Positions 53,162-62,981 of a stretch of DNA of 64,000 bases are shown in pieces (position 1 is the stretch's first letter; the number at the start of each line of letters is the position of its first letter). The stretch covers positions 81,016 to 145,015 of the forward strand of contig JBEKMJ010000006.1 of assembly GCA_050008575.1 (NCBI GenBank), written 5' to 3'. The position numbers and the translations under genes were made by a program. Under the pieces are notes generated by a model. That model saw nothing but the letters and a program-made list of their open reading frames with translations, was not told where the DNA came from and did not search any database. This DNA comes from Bog-159 sp050008575. Lineage in GTDB: Bacteria; Acidobacteriota; Terriglobia; Bryobacterales; Bryobacteraceae.

Positions 53162-54369
53162 CGTTTGCTCAACTCCCTATCGAGCAGCTTGGCGCGTTGG
53201 CGGGCTTTCCACTCTTCGTCCGGAAACTGGCCGTTGCTGCGGGCCAGAAACTCCCGGTAGTTATCGAGTGCCGGCTTCAAGGCGCGCAGCTTATCGTAAG
53301 TGATGGCGTGAAAGTAGTAATTTGCGGGAGTATCGTCGCCCAACTGGTGCGCGTGGTCGAGGGCGGCGAGCGACTCGGGAAACTTTTCCATCAGGTACAG
53401 CATGCCGGCCAACTCGTTCCAGGCTTCGCGCGAATCGGGCTTCAGTTTGGTGGCTTGGAAAAACTGCTGCGCCGCCGGATCGTATTTCTTCGAGTCGCGC
53501 AATCCGCGCCCGTACATCATGTGCAGCGAATAGTTGGCGGGCTCGGCGGCGACGCTCTGGTCGAGCAGCGGCAGGGCTTTGGCGAACTGTTTCTCGAACA
53601 GGTAGGCGGTGGCCAGAGCCAAGCGGTTGGCGGGCGTGGGATCTTTCCGCATGGCGGCTTCGAGCGGGGCGATGGCTTCAGCCGAGCGCTTGTTCTCGAG
53701 CAGCAATTGCCCGACGCGTTCCTGGGCGGCGGCATTCTCCGGGAACTCCTGGTAAATGGCGATGGCTTCGGCGTTCTGGTGGTTCTTCTGGTACAGCTCG
53801 GCAAGTTCGAGTAAGTTGTCGCGATAGGTGGGGTCGAGCTGTGCGGCGGCGCGGAAATGCGGCGCGGCATCGGGAAGGCGGTCCTGCCTGGCCTGCGCGT
53901 GCGCGAGGCCCAGTTCGGCGGCGGCGGATTTCGCGTTTAGATCGAGGGCCGCGCGGTATTGCTCTTCGGCTTTGGCGGCATCGCCGGAATCGAGCAACGC
54001 CTGGGCCCAATAGAGGCGCGGGCGGAATTCTTTGGGCTTCCGATCGACGGCCTGCTGCAAACACTGCGCCGCATCAACAGGCTCTTTGTCGCGAATGAGC
54101 AGAATGCCCAGGTTCAGCTCGGCTTCGTAGAGACCGGGTTTCAGTTCCAGCGCTTTCTTGTATTCGGCGATTCCGTCGGCATCGCGCTTCAGCATGGTGT
54201 AGGAAAGCGCCAGGTGGAAATGGGCGGCGTAATCGTTGGGGTCGGCGGCCACGGCTTTGCCGAAGAGCTCGGCGGCCTGGCTGTATTTCGCGGCGTCCAG
54301 GGCTTGCAGGCCTTCGGCGATGTAGTCCGGAGCTTGCAGGAAGAACAGGAGTGCGGCGGACGCCCACAT
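53158..54369 (-). CDS. TPR-repeat protein, first gene of a three-gene operon
   Basis: 403 residues. An N-terminal hydrophobic stretch (MWASAALLFFLQAP) is a signal peptide or anchor. About ten TPR units follow, for example YSQAAELFGKAVAADPNDYA, AIAIYQEFPENAA and PAAQQFFQATKLKPDS. TPRs bind other proteins and organise complexes. The gene overlaps the next one by four bases, and that overlaps the third by four, so the three act together. AAAGG before the ATG may serve as a weak ribosome-binding site, although a TAGAAT box also sits six bases upstream. uvrA lies 27 bases away on the same strand. Confidence 0.85.
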   Translation of the reverse strand: MWASAALLFFLQAPDYIAEGLQALDAAKYSQAAELFGKAVAADPNDYAAHFHLALSYTMLKRDADGIAEYKKALELKPGLYEAELNLGILLIRDKEPVDAAQCLQQAVDRKPKEFRPRLYWAQALLDSGDAAKAEEQYRAALDLNAKSAAAELGLAHAQARQDRLPDAAPHFRAAAQLDPTYRDNLLELAELYQKNHQNAEAIAIYQEFPENAAAQERVGQLLLENKRSAEAIAPLEAAMRKDPTPANRLALATAYLFEKQFAKALPLLDQSVAAEPANYSLHMMYGRGLRDSKKYDPAAQQFFQATKLKPDSREAWNELAGMLYLMEKFPESLAALDHAHQLGDDTPANYYFHAITYDKLRALKPALDNYREFLARSNGQFPDEEWKARQRAKLLDRELSKR

Positions 54370-54374
54370 ACCTT

Positions 54375-54396
54375 TATTCTACGCGCGGGGCGTATT

Positions 54397-54410
<14 letters not shown>
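54375..54410. repeat. Perfect 18-base tandem duplication over the uvrA stop
   Basis: TATTCTACGCGCGGGGCG occurs twice head to tail (54375-54392 and 54393-54410). One copy contains the uvrA stop codon (54397-54399), so the end of uvrA was changed by this event. Confidence 0.85.
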
Positions 54411-57348
<2,938 letters not shown>

Positions 57349-57721
57349 GGGTGGCACAGAGGCGCATTTTGGTACGAACGAAGCCAATAAGGTACCTGTT
57401 GACGTATACTTCCAAAAATAACGAACCTACGGTGCGGGACGCGGTTGGCGCGTGATCGGAGGTGGTTATGCGACTTCAGCCGGGCACCCGCCAAGTGGCG
57501 CGGTGGACCGAGTTCCAGATCGATTCGGGGCACGTTTCAGTATAGCAGCGGGGGCAAGTTGGAACGGCGGATGGGAAGGGTGTGGGCACGGAAACGCATT
57601 TTGGACAAACGAACCCAGGATCTAGTAAGCGGCTTATAATCATATATTTATATGGATATTACGGACTGGCTTTGGGGGGCGCGGGCGCGGGCGGGCGGGG
57701 AAGTGGCGGGGTGTGACTGGG
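57349..57721. other. Intergenic region upstream of uvrA
   Basis: About 370 bases. The first ~90 (57349-57441, containing AACGAACCTACGGTGCGGGA) are repeated at 59744-59836, upstream of the uvrA fragment. The next ~280 bases are found only in this copy and include the AT-rich TTATAATCATATATTTATAT at 57634 with a perfect TATAAT (57635-57640). No coding signal; short frames on both strands lack support. Confidence 0.6.
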
Positions 57722-58018
57722 TCACCGTGGGGGCCGTGTCTCGATGGCCGTGATGCGCTCCTCCAGTGCGTTCATGCGCTCGTTGAGGTCGTTGTCGGAG
57801 ACTTCCAGGCGGTGCATCCGCGCGAAATTGCCGCGGGCGAAACGCTCCAGGCCGCGCAGGATTTCAGTTTGCATGTCACGCATGGTTTCCAATGTCCGCG
57901 CTTCGGAGTCCCGGATGGTTTCCAATGTCCTGGCTTCGGAATGCTGAATCTCCGTGCGCCTGTCCCGGATGCTCTCATATAATTGATCGAAGCGCCTGAT
58001 CAGTTCTTCGTCAGTCAC
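57722..58018 (-). CDS. Small coiled-coil protein (MTDEELIRRFDQL paralogue A)
   Basis: 98 residues with a GTG start at 58018. It begins TDEELIRRFDQLYESIRDR and continues as one long amphipathic helix. An 11-residue unit (SEARTLETIRD / SEARTLETMRD) is repeated in tandem, followed by ILRGLERFARGNFARMHRLE and LNERMNALEERITAIE. Paralogue B (59882-60136) is the same except for one unit fewer and an ATG start. The heptad-like pattern predicts a homo-oligomeric coiled coil. The gene directly follows, on the same strand, a helicase-related gene in both copies, so it may be a partner subunit. Function is not recognised. Confidence 0.7.
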   Translation of the reverse strand: MTDEELIRRFDQLYESIRDRRTEIQHSEARTLETIRDSEARTLETMRDMQTEILRGLERFARGNFARMHRLEVSDNDLNERMNALEERITAIETRPPR

Positions 58019-58093
58019 GCATGCCGTTCTTTTTTGCGCGCCCTCTGTTCTTCCACCAACTATTGTCGCACGCTTCCCCTCAGTGTAGCGCTG

Positions 58094-58819
58094 CTATGGC
58101 TTGGTCGCTCCAAAGGTTGCGATAAGGCCGTCCAGGGTGGCGCTGGCGGTCATCGCGTCGTGGGGAATCAGCAGGTACGACCAGGGTTTTCCGCGGTGCG
58201 TCCGGGCGTGTTCGGTGGCGTGCTTACACCATTCGATGGCGGCCCGCGCTTTGGCGAGCACTACGTCGTCCGTCATCTCGTTCGCGCGCTTCGGCTCGCA
58301 GAGCAGCTTTTCGGTCTTAGTTTCCACGGCGAAATCCGGCTCGTATGGGAACTCCTGGTGCGCGTGGCGGTAGAAGATTTGGAACTGGGTTTTGGCGGGC
58401 TTGAACCACTTCTCGACTGCCTCGTCGTTCTCCAGGATGACGGCGAAGCGACGCTCCGGGTCCGAGTCGAATTTCTGCACCTGGTACAGGCACTTGGCCG
58501 GGAGGACGAGCAGGATGCGGCGGCGGCGTTCGGCCCATCGCTGGGCTATCACGAGCGCGGCTTCGATGGTCTTGCCGAGGCCTACTTCGTCGGCAAGGAT
58601 CATACCTTTCGACAGGGGCGAGCGGAGTGCAGCTAACGCAGCGTCGACTTGGTGGGGGTTCAGGTCGACGCGGGCGGAGGCGATGGGTTGGGATAGGCGC
58701 GATAAGTCATCGCCGGCGCCGCGCAGCGTCAAGGCCGCGGCCCAATACTTACCGTGGTACGGTGTGTACACGAAAGTAATCTGACTAACCTGCGCGCGCG
58801 CGGCGCGGCGGTCGATCAT
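58094..58819 (-). CDS. Chimeric gene: SNF2-type helicase N-terminus joined to a type III restriction-like C-terminus
   Basis: 241 residues from the ATG at 58819. Residues 1-~110 match the start of RapA/SNF2-like helicases (TFVYTPYHGKYWAAALTLRG, DLNPHQVDAALAALRSP) and contain Walker A ILADEVGLGKTIEAAL. The helicase breaks off at RRRRILLVLPA. From KCLYQVQKFDSDPERR onward the sequence equals the C-terminal ~130 residues of the Res-like gene at 60223-61488, including EPDFAVETKTEKLLCEPKRA and KPWSYLLIPHD. No motor domain is complete, so it cannot be an active helicase. It is an intact frame but probably a recombination product. Starts 14 bases after the antitoxin-like gene. Confidence 0.8.
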   Translation of the reverse strand: MIDRRAARAQVSQITFVYTPYHGKYWAAALTLRGAGDDLSRLSQPIASARVDLNPHQVDAALAALRSPLSKGMILADEVGLGKTIEAALVIAQRWAERRRRILLVLPAKCLYQVQKFDSDPERRFAVILENDEAVEKWFKPAKTQFQIFYRHAHQEFPYEPDFAVETKTEKLLCEPKRANEMTDDVVLAKARAAIEWCKHATEHARTHRGKPWSYLLIPHDAMTASATLDGLIATFGATKP

Positions 58820-58832
58820 GGCAAATGGGCGG

Positions 58833-59120
58833 TTATGATGCCAGCTTTTTCTTGGTCTCCTTGAAAGCGAATTCCTCAAGCTCGACTCTCTCGCGGACGA
58901 CCCGCTCGACCCACTTGTCAATACCGGCTTCACGGTGCAATTTGGCTAGAAAAGCCGCTCGCGCCGCCAGTTCGCCGGGCAGCGAGAGGGCAGCCGGCTC
59001 CGACCGCTTCACTCGCACCGGCGCCTCCCAGGCCGATTCGTCACTCGCTTGTGAGACTACGAGCCGATCGATTCGTTCCTGGTCCAAACTGGGGGATTTT
59101 CTCTTCCTCGGCGAAGTCAT
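58833..59120 (-). CDS. CopG-like antitoxin (partner of the BrnT-like gene)
   Basis: 95 residues from the ATG at 59120, whose ATGA overlaps the stop of the BrnT-like gene (ATG at 59129 is an alternative). The N-terminus is basic and Ser-rich; the middle reads ESAWEAPVRVKRSEPAALSL, and the C-terminal part PGELAARAAFLAKLHREAGI continues DKWVERVVRERVELEEFAF, resembling the C-terminal region of CopG/BrnA-type antitoxins. Antitoxins of this class bind the toxin and repress the operon. The toxin gene upstream may lack a proper start. A stand-alone role is then possible. Confidence 0.6.
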   Translation of the reverse strand: MTSPRKRKSPSLDQERIDRLVVSQASDESAWEAPVRVKRSEPAALSLPGELAARAAFLAKLHREAGIDKWVERVVRERVELEEFAFKETKKKLAS

Positions 59121-59338
59121 AACGGCCATCCTGTGATAATCCGAACAACGTTGCTGGGCTTCAGTTGGAAGATGATCTTGAGCCGCCTTCCGGCGAGCGT
59201 GGTCCCAATCAACTGATACCGGTCACGATATCTCTTGTTTCGTCGAATCTCGAAGTCCTCGAAGAAGCACTCGACGGCTTCGTCAAAAGTGACCCGGTGC
59301 TCAAAAAGCTTGTCGTGATCGAAATCGTACTCGAAAAT
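59117..59338 (-). CDS. BrnT-like (DUF497) toxin gene, start uncertain
   Basis: The open frame 59377-59117 encodes IFEYDFDHDKLFEHRVTFDE, a Phe-rich middle with NKRYRDRYQLIGTTLAGRRL, and the end KIIFQLKPSNVVRIITGWPL. This is the DUF497/BrnT pattern: N-terminal FEYD, His-Arg-Val, FDEA, and the R-I-I-T end. BrnT proteins are small ribonuclease toxins. There is no ATG, GTG or TTG before the domain; the only in-frame candidate is ATT at 59338. The left end of the uvrA fragment lies about 60 bases further on, so the true start may have been cut off. An antitoxin-like gene overlaps the end by four bases. Confidence 0.6.
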   Translation of the reverse strand: MFEYDFDHDKLFEHRVTFDEAVECFFEDFEIRRNKRYRDRYQLIGTTLAGRRLKIIFQLKPSNVVRIITGWPL

Positions 59339-59400
59339 CCCGGGGCGTGAAACGATGCCCGTCGGCCAACTCCGATTCTACCGCGCTTCTGGTCTGAGGC

Positions 59401-59743
59401 GCGCATTTCGCAGTTAGGGCAAAAATTCCGTGGAGGTAGCGACGGTGGAGCGGAGATTGCGGCTGGTATTCTTCTGGCGGATGGCGATGGCGGGGGCGAT
59501 GCCGTCGATGTCATCGACCGCGAGCTTTTCCATGCGTTCGAGGAACTGGCGGGCGTAGGCGGAGAGCGACTCGACGTAGCGGCGCTGGCCTTCGGCGTAG
59601 ATGGTGTCGAAGGCGAGGGAGGACTTTCCGGAGCCGGAGACACCGGTGATTACAGTCAACTGGTTGTGGGGGAGCGAGAGCGAGATGTTTTTGAGGTTAT
59701 GGACGCGCGCGCCGCGAATCCGGATGTATTCTTGCGGGGTCAT
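59401..59743 (-). pseudogene. Truncated duplicate of the uvrA 5' end
   Basis: From the ATG at 59743 the translation MTPQEYIRIRGARVHNLKNI continues through Walker A GVSGSGKSSLAFDT to about residue 105 and is nearly identical to UvrA; differences include FLERMEKLAV for FLERMEKPAV. It then suffers a ~45-base deletion relative to uvrA (the DFLRLLFARVG region is missing), shifts frame, and breaks off at 59401 within the CxxC region. Not functional. The flanking ~90 upstream bases are also copied from uvrA. Confidence 0.9.
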
Positions 59744-59881
59744 TTGCGGTACGGAATTGCATTTTGTGCGGAACGAAGCCAATAAGTTGCTTATTTACTT
59801 ATACTTTCAAAAATAACGAACCTACGGTGCGGGACTGCATTTTCTTCGTATGCCGGAAGGCCGTTTCGGCTCGACGCCGCG

Positions 59882-60136
59882 TCATCGCGGGGGCCGCGTT
59901 TCGATGGCTGTGATGCGCTCCTCCAGTGCGTTCATCCGCTCGTTGAGGTCGTTATCGGAGACTTCCAGGCGGTGCATCCGCGCGAAATTGCCGCGCGCGA
60001 AACGCTCCAGGCCGCGCAGGATTTCAGTTTGCATGTCACGCATGGTTTCCAATGTCCGCGCTTCGGAGTCGCGGACGGATTCCAACACTCGTCCTTCAAG
60101 CTGATCGAAACGCCGGATCAGTTCTTCGTCAGTCAT
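59882..60136 (-). CDS. Small coiled-coil protein (MTDEELIRRFDQL paralogue B)
   Basis: 84 residues with an ATG start. Starts TDEELIRRFDQLEGRVLES, then VRDSEARTLETMRD and the same end as paralogue A (57722-58018). The two differ by 14 residues, in which A has an extra SEARTLET unit. Beyond the repeat the proteins are identical at almost every position, so the duplication is recent. Whether this copy is expressed is unknown; the gene upstream of it is broken. Confidence 0.65.
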   Translation of the reverse strand: MTDEELIRRFDQLEGRVLESVRDSEARTLETMRDMQTEILRGLERFARGNFARMHRLEVSDNDLNERMNALEERITAIETRPPR

Positions 60137-60222
60137 GCCTGCTCTCCCGTTTAGCGCTCCCGCTTGGTCGTGGCCAGGAAATCCCGGAATTCACGTCATT
60201 CCTCTTCTTCAGTGTACCGCTG

Positions 60223-61488
60223 CTACGCCGTCGCTGTCCTGAAGGTGGCGATCGGTCCGTCCAGTGTGGCGCTGGCGGTTATTACGTCGTGAGGAATCAG
60301 GAGGTACGACCATGGCTTGCCGCCGTGGGACGGGCGTGTTCGGTGGCGTGCTTGCACCATTTGATCGCGGCGCGGGCCTTGGCGAGGACTACTTGGTCCG
60401 TCATCTCGGTGGCGCGCTTCGGTTGGCACAGCAGTTTTTCGGTCCTGGCTTCCACGGCGAAATCGGGTTCGTATGGAAATTCCTGGTGTGCGTGGCGGTA
60501 GAAGATTTGGAACTGGGTCTTGGCGGGCTTGAACCATTTCTCGACTGCCTCGTCGTTTTCTAGGATCACGGCGAAGCGGCGGTCCGGGTCGGAGTCGAAT
60601 TTCGGCACCTGATACAGGCATTTGGGGAAGCCTCCGAACAGGATGCTGCGGATGAACTGCTTCTCGTCCACGGGCGCGCGGATTGACGGGGGCTTCACCG
60701 GCCGGGCGTGTATAGTTATTCTCGCGGAGGGTCGTAACGCCCAGGGTTACCGTTACTTCGAAGCCGGTTTCCTTGGTCCAGACGTGGGATTGCATCTGCG
60801 CGTGGATCAGTTCCGCCAGCTTGCGCTCGTGGTAGCGCACTACGTTTAGCAGGGTGTCTTCGTCGCGGTGTAGGGTTCGCAGATGCGCGACCATCTGGCC
60901 GGCTAGTTTGTGCAACAGGTCGGCTTGATCGTCGTAGCTGATGTCGTTGTAGTCCCACAGGTTGCGGACGAGGTAGTCTTCGAGGCGCTTTTCCTTCTTG
61001 AAGGCCACGTCCGCGTTCAGGAGCTCCCGCTCATCGGTGCGCAGGTAGGCCAGCAGGATGTCCCGCGACACTGGCTGAAAAGCGATGTGGGCGACGTCCA
61101 AGTCGAAATCGTCATATCCGAAGGCGGTGTCGCCGATGGGCTGGATGACGATTCTGGGGATGTCCATGGATTTCTCCACCCACATCTCGGCGGCCTTTTG
61201 GAGCCTCGCCCGCACCTGCTCTTCGGAACCCATGCCCTCCAGTTCCCCCTGGCTGGGCGCGACGATCTGCTGCACCTGTTGGACGATCTGCGGCAGCACC
61301 TCCGGCTTGTTCAAGCCGGCGGCGCTCTTGAGACCGGCGCTGGTGACCGGGCGCGCCACGCGGCGGATCACTTCCACCGTGGTTTGGGCGATGGCCTGAT
61401 CCGCGCGTTGAGCCGGGCCAGAGAAATTCCGGAACTCTTTCCGTTGGTCGACCGCGGGTCTCTTGCGTATGCCTCCATGTCGGCCCCC
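60223..61488 (-). pseudogene. Type III restriction (Res)-like helicase, C-terminal half, broken by frameshifts
   Basis: In frame from just after the stop at 61489, the translation reads ADQAIAQTTVEVIRRVARPV, then GDTAFGYDDFDLDVAHIAF, LRTDERELLNADVAFKKEKR and VRYHERKLAELIHAQMQSHV, as in Res-like proteins associated with type III restriction systems. A frame change near 60675 separates NNYTRPAGEAPVNPRA from PVDEKQFIRSILFGGFPKCL. A second, one-base deletion near 60328, seen by comparison with 58161-58205, breaks the end before SYLLIPHD. The helicase N-terminus is absent; the FG-GAP gene ends where it should continue. Dead remnant of a probable defence gene. Confidence 0.85.
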
Positions 61489-62379
61489 TCACAGGTCGGT
61501 CATGAACCAATACTGGACGAAGCCGTTGGATCCCACCCAGGCGAAATAGGGAGAGCCATAAACGCCCGCCGATTTGACACGCCACGCATTGCTGGTGGTG
61601 ACCGTGGTGATGCCGGCGACCGTTCCGTTTGTGGAATCGGTCATGAACCAAACCTGCAAAAGGCCGGTCGTAGGATTCTGCATGACCAGGTCCGGGATGC
61701 CGTCTCCGTTGAAGTCCCCGGTGGCGGCGACAGTCAGGTTAGTGCCGCCGGTGACCTCTACCGCGGTTGAAACCTGAAGCGATGCGTTCATATACCAGAT
61801 TTGGATCGCGCCTCCCGTGGGATTCTGCCAGACCAAGTCCGGAATGCCGTCCCGGTTGAAATCGGCGGCGGCCAGCAGATTCCAGGTGTTGCCATTGCCG
61901 TTGTTCACGGCGCCCGCGGTGTAAGTCACGGTATATTGCGAGGGATTTCCGGAAACGGTCAGATACCAGACCTCGGCAGCGCCGCCGGACGGATTCTGTA
62001 GCACCAGATCCGGCGCGCCGCCATTGAAATTCGCCGCCGCAACGACCTTCCAGGTGGTCGTGCTGTTGGTGATGTTCGCGGCGCTCAGCAAAGTGGTGCC
62101 GTTAGCGCCGGTCATGAACCAGATCTGCACGATTCCATTGCTCGGGTTTTGCCATGCGAGGTCCGGTACGCCGTCGCCGTTGAAGTCGGCCGTGGCCACC
62201 AAGTTCCAGGGGTTGGATTGCGTGACGTCGACGGCGGTGTTGATGGCCAGGTTGAGGTAGTTTTCCTCCGCGATAATGCGGCCTCCCAGGCGGATGTACT
62301 CCTTGCTTAGGTAGGTTTGGGCGGGCAGGGTTGTCGCCGCACACTGAATAGCCGCCAGAGTTATTAACATCTTCCGCAT
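61489..62379 (-). CDS. Secreted FG-GAP/VCBS-repeat protein with RHS-like leader
   Basis: 296 residues. After the signal peptide (to LPAQ) the mature N-terminus reads TYLSKEYIRLGGRIIAEEN, a phrase also typical of RHS proteins in this phylum. Then come four or five ~50-residue FG-GAP/VCBS-type repeats with the calcium loop DFNGDGVPDLAWQNPSNG, DFNRDGIPDLVWQNPTGG and GDFNGDGIPDLVMQNPTTG, each ending QIWFMT. A beta-propeller is expected. The gene follows the small membrane protein by 32 bases on the same strand and may belong to the RHS transcript. The frame ends abruptly next to the Res-like remnant. Confidence 0.85.
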   Translation of the reverse strand: MRKMLITLAAIQCAATTLPAQTYLSKEYIRLGGRIIAEENYLNLAINTAVDVTQSNPWNLVATADFNGDGVPDLAWQNPSNGIVQIWFMTGANGTTLLSAANITNSTTTWKVVAAANFNGGAPDLVLQNPSGGAAEVWYLTVSGNPSQYTVTYTAGAVNNGNGNTWNLLAAADFNRDGIPDLVWQNPTGGAIQIWYMNASLQVSTAVEVTGGTNLTVAATGDFNGDGIPDLVMQNPTTGLLQVWFMTDSTNGTVAGITTVTTSNAWRVKSAGVYGSPYFAWVGSNGFVQYWFMTDL

Positions 62380-62411
62380 AAGATAACTCGTTCGAATATC
62401 ATATACTCTTG

Positions 62412-62981
62412 CTATACTCCATCGACCACACCGTCGGGACGCCGAAGATGCGCCACAAGAAGCACTATGACCAGGACAAATGCCACGATCTGCAGCGGTA
62501 GAAGGGAAGAAAGTTGACGCGTGTCAATCGTAAGAAAGCCTATGACGCCTTCTGCAGAACAGGCGCCGAGAAGTAGGGCGCTCCAGATGGCGCCCACGGC
62601 CACCCAGAGCCGAGGGTGGCGAAGGGAAAAGAGCAGGCCCCCAATACAGAGCGTCATGAGTAACCATCCTGGAACTAGGAAATGAAAACCGGCAAACAGC
62701 AGGCGCAGCGTGCCTAGAACCCCAACTGAGGCGGTGTATAGAAGCGCAAACAGGCGCATTGGGACCTTTCGCAGCAAAGGCTTCAATCCGCCGGCCAGCA
62801 AAGCCAACGCCCCGCCGAGAATGAGTGTAAACCAGAAGCCGTCGGCGAGTGGTTGCCCCTGGGAGCCTACACCCGGTAGCCCTCCGGCGAGCGGAAGAAG
62901 TGCAAACAAGGCGAGCAGCGACGTTAGCACGTGCAAGCCCGGAAGGAACCAACCCCGTCCGCCGTTAGCTTGGCCCTTCAT
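62412..62981 (-). CDS. Polytopic membrane protein coupled to the RHS gene; candidate immunity protein
   Basis: 189 residues with about five to six membrane helices (~13-33, 48-66, 75-95, 102-120, 126-145, 160-180). Its ATG shares one base with the RHS stop codon (TAATG), a layout typical of polymorphic toxin and immunity genes. No known domain. No enzymatic motif. The alternative is an unrelated small membrane protein that has settled in the operon. It precedes the FG-GAP gene. Confidence 0.7.
   Translation of the reverse strand: MKGQANGGRGWFLPGLHVLTSLLALFALLPLAGGLPGVGSQGQPLADGFWFTLILGGALALLAGGLKPLLRKVPMRLFALLYTASVGVLGTLRLLFAGFHFLVPGWLLMTLCIGGLLFSLRHPRLWVAVGAIWSALLLGACSAEGVIGFLTIDTRQLSSLLPLQIVAFVLVIVLLVAHLRRPDGVVDGV

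Noticed and set aside
57652..57753. Short plus-strand frame beginning MDITDWLWG downstream of an AT-rich TATAAT
   Set aside because: Only about 33 codons, no ribosome-binding site and runs antisense into the coiled-coil gene; the TATAAT is noted as a possible unused promoter.
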